Shown here piece after piece: positions 42,484 to 55,550 of a stretch of DNA of 64,000 nucleotides (within the stretch, counting starts at the first letter, position 1; each line of letters opens with the position of its first letter). The notes beneath the pieces are model-generated. The model ran no database searches. It saw only the letters and a program-made list of their open reading frames with translations, and was not told where the DNA came from. A program made the position numbers and the translations under genes. The stretch is from Diphasiastrum complanatum. Taxonomy: Eukaryota > Streptophyta > Lycopodiopsida > Lycopodiales > Lycopodiaceae. Where the stretch lies: contig CM055095.1 in NCBI GenBank assembly GCA_029204225.1, positions 64,315,087-64,379,086 on the forward strand. Reading direction: 5' to 3'.

Positions 42484-44480
42484 AGCATACTTTTAAGCAG
42501 GGACACATTGAGTGAATGTAAACAATTTATACTTTTGAAGGGCCCATGTAACACAAGTTTTAATTTACTTTTTGGAGGGCTTTTAACAAATGGTTGTGTT
42601 TGTCAATTCAAAGATTTCTATTTTTGCATGATACATGTAGAACTCGTAGCCATTGCTTTTTGCGATTAGCATTGTTTGGACCAAGTTCTATATGTGAGTA
42701 CTTTGTGAATATACTACAACTTTTGAAAGTGTTAAGAACAATGGGCCTATTACCGGTCATTCATTTATCTTGTTTCTCCACATGCACAGCTGGGTGGAAT
42801 CAAACTCTACGATTATTACTAATTATTAGTGTTGCATGTGTTACTCTTTGTAGTTGATGGAATATATGAATGTGATACAATCTAAGAAAAGTGTTTATGA
42901 TGTGCGAGGTGTGTTTCTAGAGTGTAGTGCACAAGTTTGAGGTTTGAAGCTAGGTTGACTAGAAGTAATTGGAAGGAACAGCGACTCTGACAGGGTGTTT
43001 GGAAAGTTACATGCTTACGTGTAATCTGGTGAAAGTACATCCTTCTAGAATTCTACCATGGATTTTGTCAATCGAAAAAGACTAGTGAAGTGTTCGTAGC
43101 TGAAGGCACGTGAGAAAATCGTTTATCCCTTCTGTTTGACACAGTAAGGTTTTTTTGGCTGTGAATGATATCACATTCATTTGAAGGTTTAAGATGGTGA
43201 GATCAAGAAAAATGTCAAAGGCCAAGCCATTGCGTAATGCTTATCTTATTTTTTCCTCCTGTTAAGACTAGAATTTTGCACAAGTTTTACAGTAAATGGA
43301 CAGTTTATTTCTTTAAGTACATGACAACTAATAGCAAAATTACACTGCAAAAATCATAGTACTTCACCAGAGCCATCAAAAGACAAATTCAAAGGGAAAA
43401 ATTAAAAGCATTGCAAGAACTCGTGCAGGGCTAATCATTTGCATTCTATCTTTGTGCAATGATTTGTGACTCAAAGTTTCAAAAGACAAAGGAAAGGATT
43501 TATTGTTTCTGCTTCTAGTGAGCTCTTTTGTATTCGTCATGTTTTGTTCTTGTATACTGCATTTTGAGTACTTTTTTTAAAATAATAATTTGCCTTAAAA
43601 CGAAAAGTATGTACAGTATTTATCACTTTAACAAAGAACCACAACAAACTGGTATGGTCTAAAATCTAAAGCTCCTGTGACTTTGTTGTTTCCTGTATTG
43701 TGTACTTTCAAATGTGACTTAACAGAACTTTTTTTGAACGACACTGGCAGTTTCTAGTCGCAAACTTTGGTATATACTGTGAGCTGTCCCTAACAGTGAA
43801 TCTGTTAATGATCAAGCACCAAACGTTAATTCTCTGATTTGTATGCTCTCTCATTCCCCTATTTGGTTGCTAGCATCTGCAAGCATTAGGGCCATTTTAA
43901 TTTGAATTCACCAAAGGTTGTCCTGCAGAATTGAGAAAATCAAAGCATGGTCAAAATGGAGTTAATTTTTTCCCTTTCAGATAATAAATTGCAAAACAAT
44001 TTTTTTTGACAAGGCTGTATCAAGACTGTTTTCCAAAAGTAGGTTGAGTCTCTATAGTGTCCGACTGACTTCTAAGCAGACCTAGTCTTGAAAATCAGAA
44101 TTTTTAGTCTTGAAGATGATAACCAGTTATAGAGATAGGTAAGACTTTCTTTTGCTCTGCCACAGACCAGGTGAGCCTCGTGCAGTTGGAATATCTTGTG
44201 TAACCTTGAATTGGAACTAGCCTTAAAATAGTCTCATGAAATGTTTCAGTGTGCAAGAGTGCACTTGATGTTCTTGAATCAAGCTTTCCTTGGCTGTTCC
44301 ATGTATTTTGTGTTTTGAGAGATAAGAAGTCTCTTCCCTTGTAGTTTGTTAATTTGTTGTTTCTTGGTTGTAGAAAATCTTTTGTAGCTGCCTACCCACT
44401 AATAAATTAAGATTAAGAACTTTAAATTAGCGTATAAATAGTAATATTATTTAAAATAAAATCACTAGTCACACCACCAC
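42484..44480. other. LSM5 3' flank; no gene seen
   Basis: The LSM5 3' untranslated region should begin here. The polyadenylation site is not obvious; AATAAATT occurs at about 44400, too far to be assigned with confidence. No coding similarity is found on either strand. Confidence 0.45.
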
Positions 44481-45548
44481 TAAGACTAAGGAAGCGGACC
44501 CTGGATGCGGACGCGCGTCCGCGTCCGGACACGGACGCTTGAGGGGTGCGTCCGCATCCTCCATTTTCAATTTTTTTTTTTCAAAAAAAAATAAAAAATA
44601 CAGGCACTTGCCCACGCTGTCCCACATCCCCAAAGCGAAATAAAAGCAATTTATGGCCCCTGGCCCGCCCCCCCCGGAATTAATTATCAGAGGGTGTCTG
44701 GCACCCACTTGCCCCCTCTTGTTAAAAAATAAGAAAAGGGTACCCAAAAAAATTTGCAAAAAAATTTGCAACAGACCTAACCACTACCCATGCCTCCCAT
44801 AATTGAGATATTACCAAACAACGATGACTAATGAGCAGTTTATAAATTATTATGAACCTTCATTGGGAACTAAGCTCCAAAAAAGTGGCAAAGAAAGATC
44901 TGAAAGTGGTTTGGAGTGAAGATGATGGTTTGCATGGCAAACATATTATTGATTTAGGGTTTAGGGTGCATCAGTGACTGTCTCAAAGAAGTGAATGCTC
45001 ACCAGAGGATTTGGGAAAGGTGAACGCTCACCATAAGAGTGACAAGCTCTCAGGACCACAAGTCTCTGGGGGAAATCAATGCTCACCAGAAGAGTGACAA
45101 GCTCTTAAGACAGGAAACCACAAGATCGATCATCCCATTCTGTTCTGCTGCAGCAGTGACAGAATTATGCCGATACGAATCCAATTATGCCGATACGAAT
45201 CAAATGAACTTGGCAAAGTTAGTGAGTCAGCAGACCATGACCACCCACAACAGCTCATGTTAGATGAGTGACAATCTCTTGGGACACTCCCTCATTAGAA
45301 TGTTGGTGTAGGCAAATGTAGAAGTGAACGAAGACCTCTCTTGTGATACATGTTGTGTCATCGACACTTTTCATGGAACCTAATAAAAGAGATCCAGATC
45401 CAAAGCTGATTTGTTCATGAATATTCCTGCCACAATTCACTTTTCCCAGATATAGCATTTGCAAGAAGGTTATCCACACTCTTCTGATATACAATATCCT
45501 ACTAAAAGTCCTACAAAATGTATAGCTACCTCTGTCAGCACAGGCCTA

Positions 45549-45806
45549 CACACTACTATGTCTTATATGATGAGATCGGTTTCATCCCGGATAAACTTCA
45601 ATCGTTTACTAATTACTTATGCAAAACTGTTTCATTCACTATAGGGAACCATGAGACCTACACATTACTATGTCTGTTATGATGTGATCGGTTTCCCTCC
45701 GGATGAACTTCAACAGCTTACTAATTACTTAAGCAAAACAGTGCCATTTACTACAGGGATCTCGTTTCTCCCTGGATGAACTTCGGTTTATTAATTACTT
45801 ATGGCA
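45549..45806. repeat. Tandem repeat of about 111 bp, two and a half units
   Basis: Unit 1 begins ACACACTACTATGTCT (45549) and unit 2 ACACATTACTATGTCT (45660). Both contain GAT(G)ATCGGTTT, GGATAAACTTCAA or GGATGAACTTCAA, and TACTAATTACTTA. A partial third unit (45769-45806) repeats GGATGAACTTC and TTAATTACTTATG. Confidence 0.75.
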
Positions 45807-46516
45807 CAGTATGGACACCCCCCGAAACATCTCCCAGTTTTCGGGTCCTGATCGGACAAAGTGTCTCTGAAGCCCTGTTTAACGTCGAACTTCAGATGGA
45901 CGTTTTGGGCCAGCCGTCCATCCATTCCTCGTGCTATCTGTTTCCACAGGTTCCTATTGAGGTTGTCCACTGGCCGAAACACACGGCACCTAAAACGGAT
46001 TCTGTTAGGAGAAACTGGGCTGTCGGATGGAAAGCTGCAAAACTAGTCCATTTCACGTGACCTAATTGCGTTTCTCTCCCGTCGAAACACCATTTTGACC
46101 GAACGATACCCGAATCGAGCCAGGCTCGATCCGTTGGGTTCGTATCGGGATCACGAACCTGTGGACTGTATTCCTGGACCACTAAAGCATTCTACACAAG
46201 TTCAAGTGAATGCTGCACAAGTGCTGCACATACTTGTGGTGCAATGCCTACGACACAATGAGGACGTGGAGTTGATGATGTTTATGGATGTGCTTATGGT
46301 GATTATGGTTGTGACTTGTTTTGATGGTTATGGCTGTGGGGTTGTGGATTTATGATGATTTGTTAGGGTTTAGGGTGTTATGTAAACTGTGCCATTTGTT
46401 AGGGTGTCGAACCTCCCCTTGGAAACCAAGAAGCATTTGTTAGGGTGTCGGGTTTAGCGTGTTATGCTGAATGGTTGAACATGATGCATATGTTGTGAGA
46501 GAGATGCAGATGTGCT

Positions 46517-46518
<2 letters not shown>

Positions 46519-46566
<48 letters not shown>
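46519..46566 (+). repeat. (CT)n microsatellite
   Basis: About 48 bp of pure TC/CT repeats. Confidence 0.95.
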
Positions 46567-46569
<3 letters not shown>

Positions 46570-46689
46570 TTGCACGGAGCAAACCATTTCTAACTAAGCA
46601 TTCAAATTTCACAGAGCTAACCATTTGTAAGCAATCATGATAAACCAGCCATGACACTGTATGGCACAACTGAGGGGCCAGGGAATTCC

Positions 46690-48895
46690 AGAAAGGATTA
46701 TATTATCTGACTCAGCAGCTTGGACTGGATCCTGTCCTTGCGAAATGTTGAAATAACCAGAAAGTTATTCAACAGATGCGCAGCCGCTTGAATGACGGGT
46801 TTTATATACATCTCATCTGATGCTAGCGTACATGATAGTTTGCGAGCGTCCTCAAGTCTGGCTATCCAGTGCCGTAGCTCTCCCACCATGATAAAGACAA
46901 AAGCCTGTTCTCTCAGACATGTGCAAGGTCCTTGCCGAACAGCCCCAGACAATGCTTGCAGTTGAGCAGCGATGTCAACCGCCTGACAGGCTCCAACCTG
47001 TGGACCATACCATGTGGAGGCAACAATTACATACCATCGTGTTGCGGCAGCAAGACGAAACAGAGTGCGAAATGGTAGAACGGATGGTGAGACGGAAAAA
47101 AGTTATATCTGGCAGGGTCCAGCTCAGAACGCTGGAGAGACTCGCCTATGCGGTCCATGAACTCATATATGAGGCCCATCGTGCACCCCTCACGATCAAC
47201 GAGCCTCAGAACAGAGTATTTGGGGCGCATGACATCCATCAACTGCTGCATATCCACCCAGAAAGGCTCCATGAAGAGTATGTCGTGGAAGGCCAAGCCC
47301 TCTGGGGTCGTGGATAGGTCCATGGCGGTGAACTCTGCAGAAAATCACCCTTGAGCTTGTGTAGCCGCTCAAGCATGATGAACTGGTAGGCGAAGTGGTT
47401 GTGAGTGGGCTTCTTCAAGTCGAGCCTGCATTACAAACAGAATGAGAGGCACACATGGAACGAGTGAAAAAAAAGAAGCATTTTGAATGAGCCAAAAAAA
47501 TAAGTAGCATCTTACCTGCTAAATGTGCGAAAAAGGGCAGTCATGCGGCGCTTGCGTATGACGAAGTCCACAACCGCAAGTGTCGTCGTGAGAGTCTCAT
47601 TGACCCAAGGCAGGCGCCCGATGGAATGCAGGAGGAGGTCCAGTGAGTGTGCGACACATGGAGTCCACACAATGGAGGGGTACTTTGCCATAAGAAGCTC
47701 CCCCATACCTCGGCAGTTGGACGCATTGTCCGTCACAACCTTTTGTGATACGTTCACACGATCAATTCACAGCTTGGAAACACATTGCAATCAATGCAAA
47801 ACCACGCAAAACTTTTGTATCAACATTAAGCAGTAAATGACCAAGCAACCAATGAAAGAAAATTTACCTGGACAACACGTTGTGGCCCGACCTCCTCTAT
47901 TGCTGCGCGGATGATGCTGTAAATGTACTCGACCGATTGCACTCTCCCTGCCTCGGAGGCGTCGATGCTGCGCAGGAACATGGAACCGTAACAACTACAA
48001 ACAATCACGTTGATGAGTGGACGTCTACGACGATCAGTCCACCCATCAGCCATGATGGAACAACCGTATCTATCCCAAGCCTCATGCAGTGCGGCCAATC
48101 TCTCTCTAACTGATGCAACCCGCTCATGGAGCAAAGGGTTGTGTAGTGCGTCGGCTGTAGGTGGTGTGTATTCGGGCCCGCAGACTGCAACTTTCGAGAT
48201 AGCCTCTCGCAAGATGCGAGATGATGTCATGATAAAGGGGAGGTTCAGGTCATAGAACATCTATGCTATGGTCTTGGTGGCTTCTCTGTGTTGCCCCTCT
48301 ATGAAAGATCCCGGCATGGACATCTGTCTGGCGCTTCGGAATGTGGATGGCTAGGAGGATGTGGATGGACGATGCGGACCTGGAGGTGGTGGCATAGGGG
48401 TAGGTGCGGAAGCGGAGGATGTGGACGGGCCGTTCAGATCTGACGGTGATGGCACAGGCGTAGGTGCAGCAGTGGAGACTGTGGATCCATGGGGAGTACT
48501 GGCGGAGGGGTACGGGTGGCTATGGCGGAGGCAGAGGTGGTGGCGATGGCGGGTGCGGATGTGACGGTGGGGGTGGGGGCGGTGGCGCTGGGTGTACCAG
48601 TGGCAGGGTCGGTGGTAGTTGGTGCACCAATATAAACAGCGTCCGCGGCATTTGTGGACGGCTCGCCGGGCTCAGCAACTGGCTCAGAATATGCCTCGAG
48701 AATGCGAGCTTTCTCCGCAGTGGGGATGACCATACAAACACCGATTCCGTAGCGTCCCCCCGTGTGTTAGACTCGCAATCCCCCCAAATGTGCTCGAACC
48801 CGAGAGGCGTTCCCTGTGAACTACTTTCAACAAAAAGGGCAATGCCACTTTTTGTCGGGCACCAATTCCACCTTATCCCAAATGGGACGAGCGGC

Positions 48896-48900
<5 letters not shown>
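46690..48900 (-). pseudogene. hAT-superfamily transposase (BED finger, DUF659, catalytic core), decayed
   Basis: Minus strand. 48900-48770: BED-type zinc finger remnant (WDKVELVPDKKWHCPFC, then FTGNASRVRAHLGG) with stops. 48760-48300: Pro/Ala/Ser-rich linker. 48260-47868: DUF659-like block (FYDLNLPFIMTSSRILREAI, SIMADGWTDRRRRPLINVIV). An intron 47867-47740 with GT/AG borders joins VVQ to VVTDNASNCRGMGELLMAKY in phase. Exon 47739-47516 ends at a GTAAGA donor. Exon 47425-47335 (LDLKKPTHNHFAYQFIMLER) then shifts frame into 47323-47027 (LAFHDILFMEPFWVDMQQLM, CTMGLIYEFMDRIGESL). 46985-46698 contains IKPVIQAAAHLLNN. The dimerisation domain is not seen. A stop just before MFYDLN and the frameshift near 47333 argue for inactivity. 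Confidence 0.85.

Positions 48901-48982
<82 letters not shown>
48899..48982. repeat. (AT)n(CA)n compound microsatellite
   Basis: AT repeats 48899-48926 followed by CA repeats 48929-48982, immediately beside the hAT BED-finger remnant. Confidence 0.95.
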
Positions 48983-48986
<4 letters not shown>

Positions 48987-49131
48987 CACACAAATCTAAT
49001 ATCTCTCTCTCTCTCTCTTCTCCTGGACCCCAAACCCAAGCACCCTAAACCCTAAATCCTAAACTCACACACACACACACCATGTCTCGTACACGTGCGC
49101 ACACACACAAATCCTCTCTCTCTATCCTCAC

Positions 49132-49134
<3 letters not shown>

Positions 49135-49190
<56 letters not shown>
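49135..49190 (+). repeat. (CT)n microsatellite
   Basis: About 56 bp of CT repeats within a CT/CA-rich low-complexity stretch (49000-49400). Confidence 0.95.
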
Positions 49191-49201
<11 letters not shown>

Positions 49202-49292
49202 ACACACAAATCACCACACACACACATCTGTATGCACACAAATCAACAATATCCACACACACACACACACAACTCATCACACACACACAAAC

Positions 49293-51030
<1,738 letters not shown>

Positions 51031-51038
51031 TTTTTTTT

Positions 51039-51320
51039 TTATATAAATTTTAAAATTTCTTTACAATCGTCCTCCTCAATAGCGTAGAAGCATGGTTTAT
51101 CGTCGACACTTTTGGGGAGGTAAGTCTCTGTTGCATCCTCCTCCGCAATGGTCTCACCCCATGCCAATCTCTCTCTATCTCTCTTTTTTGCTTTCGCCTT
51201 CAAAATATGTCTCTTGAATTGCTCTGAAAGGACTATTTTTTTATCTTCAGGGGAGTGAAAAATAAGTAGATATGCTTGCATTGGAGATACAAAGTTTAAA
51301 ACATAATTAAAGAAAAACAA
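51039..51320 (-). CDS. Unidentified charged open frame, possible terminal exon
   Basis: I do not recognise it. The part below 51274 is convincingly protein-like: PEDKKIVLSEQFKRHILKAK, then RERLAWGETIAEEDATETYL and DDKPCFYAIEEDDCKEIL. A good acceptor (TCCAATGCAAG on the minus strand) ends at 51275. Further protein-like pieces with splice-like borders occur upstream on the same strand: 51435-51496 (KLYMKVQEALVTRLNYRDF before GTGAGT), about 51589-51650 (FFQELRMVNSLLLKWENNF before GTAAGA) and about 51770-51880 (LSTHQLFMTAMLELPSIVLF). The phases do not join cleanly, so this may be a decayed gene or transposon exon set. Confidence 0.3.
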   Translation of the reverse strand: MFFFNYVLNFVSPMQAYLLIFHSPEDKKIVLSEQFKRHILKAKAKKRDRERLAWGETIAEEDATETYLPKSVDDKPCFYAIEEDDCKEILKFI

Positions 51321-52204
51321 TTAGGAAATACCTATGCTACGCATGAGTAAAGTGAATACCGTGTCTCTAAACAATATCAAAAAAGTTTCAAAGCCTCATT
51401 TCGGCTTTCAGAGGATAAAGCCTTTGGCACTCACCAAAATCTCGATAATTCAATCTTGTCACAAGGGCTTCTTGAACTTTCATATATAATTTATGCCTAA
51501 ATTAAAGAAATTGTCTATGTTACAAATATTTTAAAATTATAAAAATCATTTTGAAAAGAAGTGAAATGAAAACAAATATGAGTCTTACCTCTAAAATTGT
51601 TTTCCCATTTCAACAAGAGAGAGTTGACCATCCGCAACTCTTGAAAGAACACTTAGATGGTCCTTTTTTTGAAGTACTCGTTTGACCCAAATTTTCCATT
51701 TGACTTCTTATTCTCTAGACTCATGATTCGAGCTATTATTGGTGGAACTAACTCTTTCTGAAAACAAACGCTTGACATTTTTTATTAGCTTCAAATAAAA
51801 CAATAGATGGTAGTTCCAGCATAGCCGTCATAAAAAGTTGATGAGTGCTCAAACTACTATGACCAACTCTAAGGCTAGTTCTATAATTTGGTGCTAGCTC
51901 CATTTTGGACGAGTTGGGATCCTTTTTCTCTTACCTATTGGCGGTACTTTTTTCACCATATTATCATAGCTTGTTGCTATTTCTTTACAACATTCAAAAG
52001 GAAGTACTCGTTAGCCTGATTTGCTATGTCGTAAAGTGGGCTAACAACTATATTGTAGAGGAGCTACCTAGACATTACAATTGTGACATTGTCTTTGAGT
52101 TTCCTCCATCATTTGATAGAACGTCTGACATGAATGGTATGGAGCACAGGTATGATTGGACATATATGGACAAAGCCTGTGACAACCAATTTTTCGTTTG
52201 ATGG
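51321..52204. other. Possible exon remnants; no confident gene
   Basis: Holds the upstream minus-strand pieces mentioned for 51039-51320 and a plus-strand open frame (51905-52201) without recognised similarity. Confidence 0.3.
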
Positions 52205-52590
52205 AGTTGTTCGGATCAGTTATTGTGTCCCTTTTACTAAGAAAATCATGGAGTGGTCAATAGGATTCGTAGGTAGGTTTTCTTTCACTGTTTACCTCCC
52301 TTGAGAAGACCAGCCACAAGAGGAGAAGATCTAGAGCCAAGAACGCCTAAATAAGCACAAATAAATGAAATCAAGAAAAGACCAAAAAGAGAGATGGCAT
52401 CAGAGAAGAACGCCACACCAATCTAGGCTATTCCACGAGTAGATCCGAAGCTAAGACTGACAACCTTAGCAAGCCTAGATCCCCACTCCTATTTTGTCAC
52501 TCATTGGATCAAAGCCCGTTATTACACGACAAAACCCCTTCTTTGCCCTCTAGATCCGACCGATTAGGGAGGCATGGAAAGAGTCCAACA
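52205..52590 (+). repeat. Probable 5' LTR (3' part) of a Tat-like element
   Basis: Non-coding sequence ending in GAGTCCAACA (52590), a CA end, followed nine bases later by an Asp-type primer site. The left boundary is not visible. Confidence 0.5.
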
Positions 52591-52598
52591 TTTTTTTT

Positions 52599-52616
52599 TG
52601 GCGCCGTTGCTGGGGA
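52599..52616 (+). promoter_or_regulatory. Primer binding site, tRNA-Asp type
   Basis: TGGCGCCGTTGCTGGGGA matches the complement of the plant tRNA-Asp 3' end (TGGCGCCGTTGCCGGGGA) except one base. It is preceded by a T-run as is common in Tat/Athila elements. Confidence 0.88.
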
Positions 52617-52685
52617 GACGTGCTAAACAGTCCTAGGAGTGGGTTTTTAGTTTGTATTTTTCTGCTATTTTCTCTCTTTTTGACA

Positions 52686-53420
52686 GGTTTATTACTCACC
52701 TACTGTGTTTTTATCACTTTTTTGTCATTTTCTTTACTCGCCACTTTTTTAGAGGCCAGAGCAGACCTTGATGCATCATTAGTCAGCTCGATGAGTAATG
52801 TCTATTACTCGCCTACTGTGATTATAACTCGTCGATTGCAAAATCACGAGATTTTTACATTAACTTTACTCGCCCTCTTCACAGCATGCTCAGAACCATC
52901 AGATCTAGCATCCTGCAATTTTGTGAGTAATAAGTTATTACTCGCCGATTCAAATTTTCTGTCATTTTTCAGTTTCCCGTCTTTTTCTATTACTCGCCAA
53001 TTGAGATTTCTCACATGTTTTCCAATATCATTACTTATCGTATGTACAGAGCATAGTGCAGTACTTGATCTACTACCTGGCAAACCAGCGAGTAAAGATC
53101 TGATTTTTTTCTATTACTTGCCAGCTGAGTTTTATTTTTATTTGTTCAATATTATAATTCGCCATTAATATAGAGGCATGCATACATCATGATCTATCTT
53201 GTACCAGATCGACGAGTTATAATTTTTATTACTCGTCGAATTATATTACTCGCCATGTTTTTATTACTCGCCGAATTTTATTACTCGCCATTTTCTATTA
53301 CTCACCTAGTACTCGCCCACTGCCTATTACTCGCCTACTGTTTATTACTCGCTTACTGTCTATTACTCACTTATTACTCGCCCATTGCCTATTACTCACC
53401 TACTGTCTATTACTCAAGAA
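52686..53420 (+). repeat. ATTACTCGCC minisatellite in retroelement leader
   Basis: About twenty copies of TATTACTCGCC or near variants (ACTCACC, ACTCGTC). They are spaced irregularly at first and every 13-20 bp between 53220 and 53420. Gag would be expected here but no gag similarity is found. The array ends where a copia fragment begins. Confidence 0.88.
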
Positions 53421-53464
53421 ATAGAACTATTATGGAGATCGTATGCTGAAAGTGAAGAAATTGC

Positions 53465-53880
53465 CTAATTCATTTTGGGCAGAATAGCAGTCTACATTTT
53501 GAACAGAACCTACACAAAGGCAGTCATAGGTATGACACCTTATGAGGCCTATTGTGGTAAGAAACCTTCAATTGCTCATTTTCGAGTCTTTGGATCAGAA
53601 TGTTATGCACATGTACCAGATTCTGATCGCAAGAAGTTAGATTCCAAGATCAGAGTATGTATTTTTTTGGGTTATAGCGATGAATCAAAGGCATACAAAA
53701 TCTATGACAAAGAGGCAAAGAAAATACTTATCAGTCAAGATGTTGTTTTTGATGAAGAACCACATTCAGTGGCAGGTGATAGCCAGGCCACTTTATCATC
53801 AAAACGAAAAAATAGCTCACCAAGCGCCTTACCCAATGGCTAGTATTCCTTTGAAGGAGGAGGATACCTCAAAGAATGAG
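53465..53880 (+). pseudogene. Copia integrase C-terminal segment
   Basis: Frame 53475-53843 reads VYILNRTYTKAVIGMTPYEA, KPSIAHFRVFGSECYAHVPD, KLDSKIRVCIFLGYSDESKA, KKILISQDVVFDEE, the end of copia integrase. The upstream integrase core is missing. The Ser/Lys-rich linker to RT is frameshifted around 53840-54020. Confidence 0.9.
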
Positions 53881-54029
53881 GAGGAGAAAATAGAAAGCAA
53901 GTCTGTCATGGCACCACAAGGAAAGCCACCTCCATTTCTAGGCGGCTCTTTGATGAAGGGAATTACATTCCCGCGATACCTGAATTACCTACAAATGGGA
54001 CCTGAAGGTCAAAGAGAATAGAGGAGCAG

Positions 54030-54850
54030 TTGAGGGCATCTGGACATGTAGTGAACTTGGCACTAATGGATGAAATTATGAAAATACATGAGCCAACAAA
54101 TGTGGATGAGGCTATGGCAAGTCCAGAATGGAAGAAGTCCATGCAAGTTGAGTATGATAGCATTATTAAAAGTCAGACTTGGGAGCTTGTGGACCGACCT
54201 CATAACAGAAAAATCATTGGCACCAAGTGGATTTGGAGAGTCAAGTTCAAATCTGATGGCACTCTTGAGAAGTATAAATCCAAGCTTTTTGTGCAAGGAT
54301 TTTCACAAGTTGAATATTTTGATTTTCAGGAAACCTTTGCTCCCACAACTAGAATAACTACTATTCATACAATTATTGCTTTAGCTACTACCAGGGGATG
54401 GAAGATTATTCAGATGGATGTGAAATCAACATATTTGAATGGACACTTTGAAGAGGAGATCTATGTGTTCAAGCCACCAGATTTTAAAGTACCAAGTTCA
54501 AAAAACAAGGTTTTTAGACTGAAGAAGGCTTTGTATGGGCTAAAGCAAGGAGCAAGACTTTGGTATAAACAAATAGATGGTTTCTTTTTGTCAAATAAAT
54601 TTTCTAGATGTGTTTCTTACGCAAACTTATATTTCTATAAGGAGGATGGCAAGTACGTGGTTATTGTCCTTTACGTGGATGATTTAATCACTGGTGACCA
54701 TGAAGAGATGATTCAGATTACTAAGGCAATGTGAAATTCTGAATTTGAGATGACAGATTTGGGACTTATGCACTAGTGTTTGGGAATTGAAGTCTGCGAG
54801 AATGTCAGAAGTATGTTTGTTTCTCAATAGACCTATCCATACTACTTCAA
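54030..54850 (+). pseudogene. Copia reverse transcriptase fragment
   Basis: The frame contains DEAMASPEWKKSMQVEYDSI, TWELVDRPHNRKIIGTKWIW, LFVQGFSQVEYFDFQETFAP, QMDVKSTYLNGHFEEEIYV, LKKALYGLKQGARLWYKQID and VLYVDDLITG. The catalytic YVDD is intact, but TYLNG replaces the usual TAFLNG. A TGA at 54732-54734 ends the frame. The next part (EMTDLG, CLGIEV) is readable to about 54850 with further stops. RNase H is absent. Confidence 0.9.
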
Positions 54851-55171
54851 GTGTTTACAACTCTTGCTAGGCTCATCAGAATGATTTGAAACCAATTGCA
54901 GCGGGAAGTAGACATCTCTAGCTTTATACTGTCAATATCTTTGGATGAAGCATAAGGGAGAACAAAAGGAAAGAGATGGGCGGAATTTCACATGTATGAA
55001 CAGTCTGAAATCCGTACATCCTCTGTTCAGATCTGATCATTACATTAATGACCTCTACAATTCACAAGATTTTCAAAAACTGATAGAAAAATATAAATTC
55101 CTGCTTCCTAGCTTGAATTATCTCAGTATTTCTCATGCACAAACAGATCATAGCATTAAGAGCTTAGTATG
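54851..55171 (-). other. Probable leader of a minus-strand copia-like element
   Basis: Downstream (minus strand) of a primer site at 55172-55183. No gag motif can be read. A plus-strand open frame (54945-55178) is not recognisable. Confidence 0.35.
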
Positions 55172-55183
55172 GCTCTGATACCA
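55172..55183 (-). promoter_or_regulatory. Primer binding site, initiator tRNA-Met type
   Basis: Minus strand TGGTATCAGAGC, a perfect complement. An LTR fragment lies just outside it (55184 upward). Confidence 0.88.
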
Positions 55184-55550
55184 TGTGAAAAAAGCAGCAA
55201 GTGACATGTGGGAGAAAACCGCAAATGTGTCAATGACCTTCCCTAAGCTTTGTGATAGCACCTAGATCTCATTTAGAGTGAAATTCACAATCTAATACTA
55301 GAATCTAAGGCTAGAATACAATTCATAATGCAAATAATCAGAAGCAACTACATTCCACATGTGTGAGAAAGTACAATAAAAATTTATTACATGAGAAAAA
55401 GACTCTCCTCGAGTTAGAGAGAGAATCACATTACAAGCTTACAAAATCACAATCCAAATTGACATGAATTTGCTACAAAGTTTGATTCATCATCAAGAAT
55501 AGTGAGGATTCTCACTTACATATATAGGAAATGGTGATAGATCGTGGTAG
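55184..55550 (-). repeat. LTR fragment of minus-strand copia-like element
   Basis: Shares short blocks with the copia LTR at 4275-5043 and has a minus-strand TATA-like CCTATATATG at about 55520. It is cut at about 55550 by the plus-strand LTR of the CT family. Confidence 0.6.

Larger units (their letters stand above)
44481..46690. other. GC-rich block and short tandem repeats; no gene seen
   Basis: A CG-rich block (44490-44560) has repeated GGACGCG/CGTCCGC motifs like those at 49.55-49.6 kb. Then there are a repeated GCTCACCAGAAGAGTGACAA motif (44990-45105), a duplicated ATTATGCCGATACGAATC (45166-45201), a tandem repeat of about 111 bp (45549-45770 with a partial third unit), and an unassigned GC-richer stretch to 46.18 kb. 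A CT microsatellite lies at 46519-46566. The flanks of the hAT element to the right probably lie within this region. Confidence 0.4.

Noticed and set aside
42326-42508. Minus-strand open frame across LSM5 exon 4
   Set aside because: Shadow frame; the plus-strand reading LVPGAGPE with a proper acceptor fits LSM5.
46095-46355. Open frames at 45.8-46.4 kb as a host gene
   Set aside because: Frames on both strands overlap, none has family features, and the surroundings are repeats and hAT debris.
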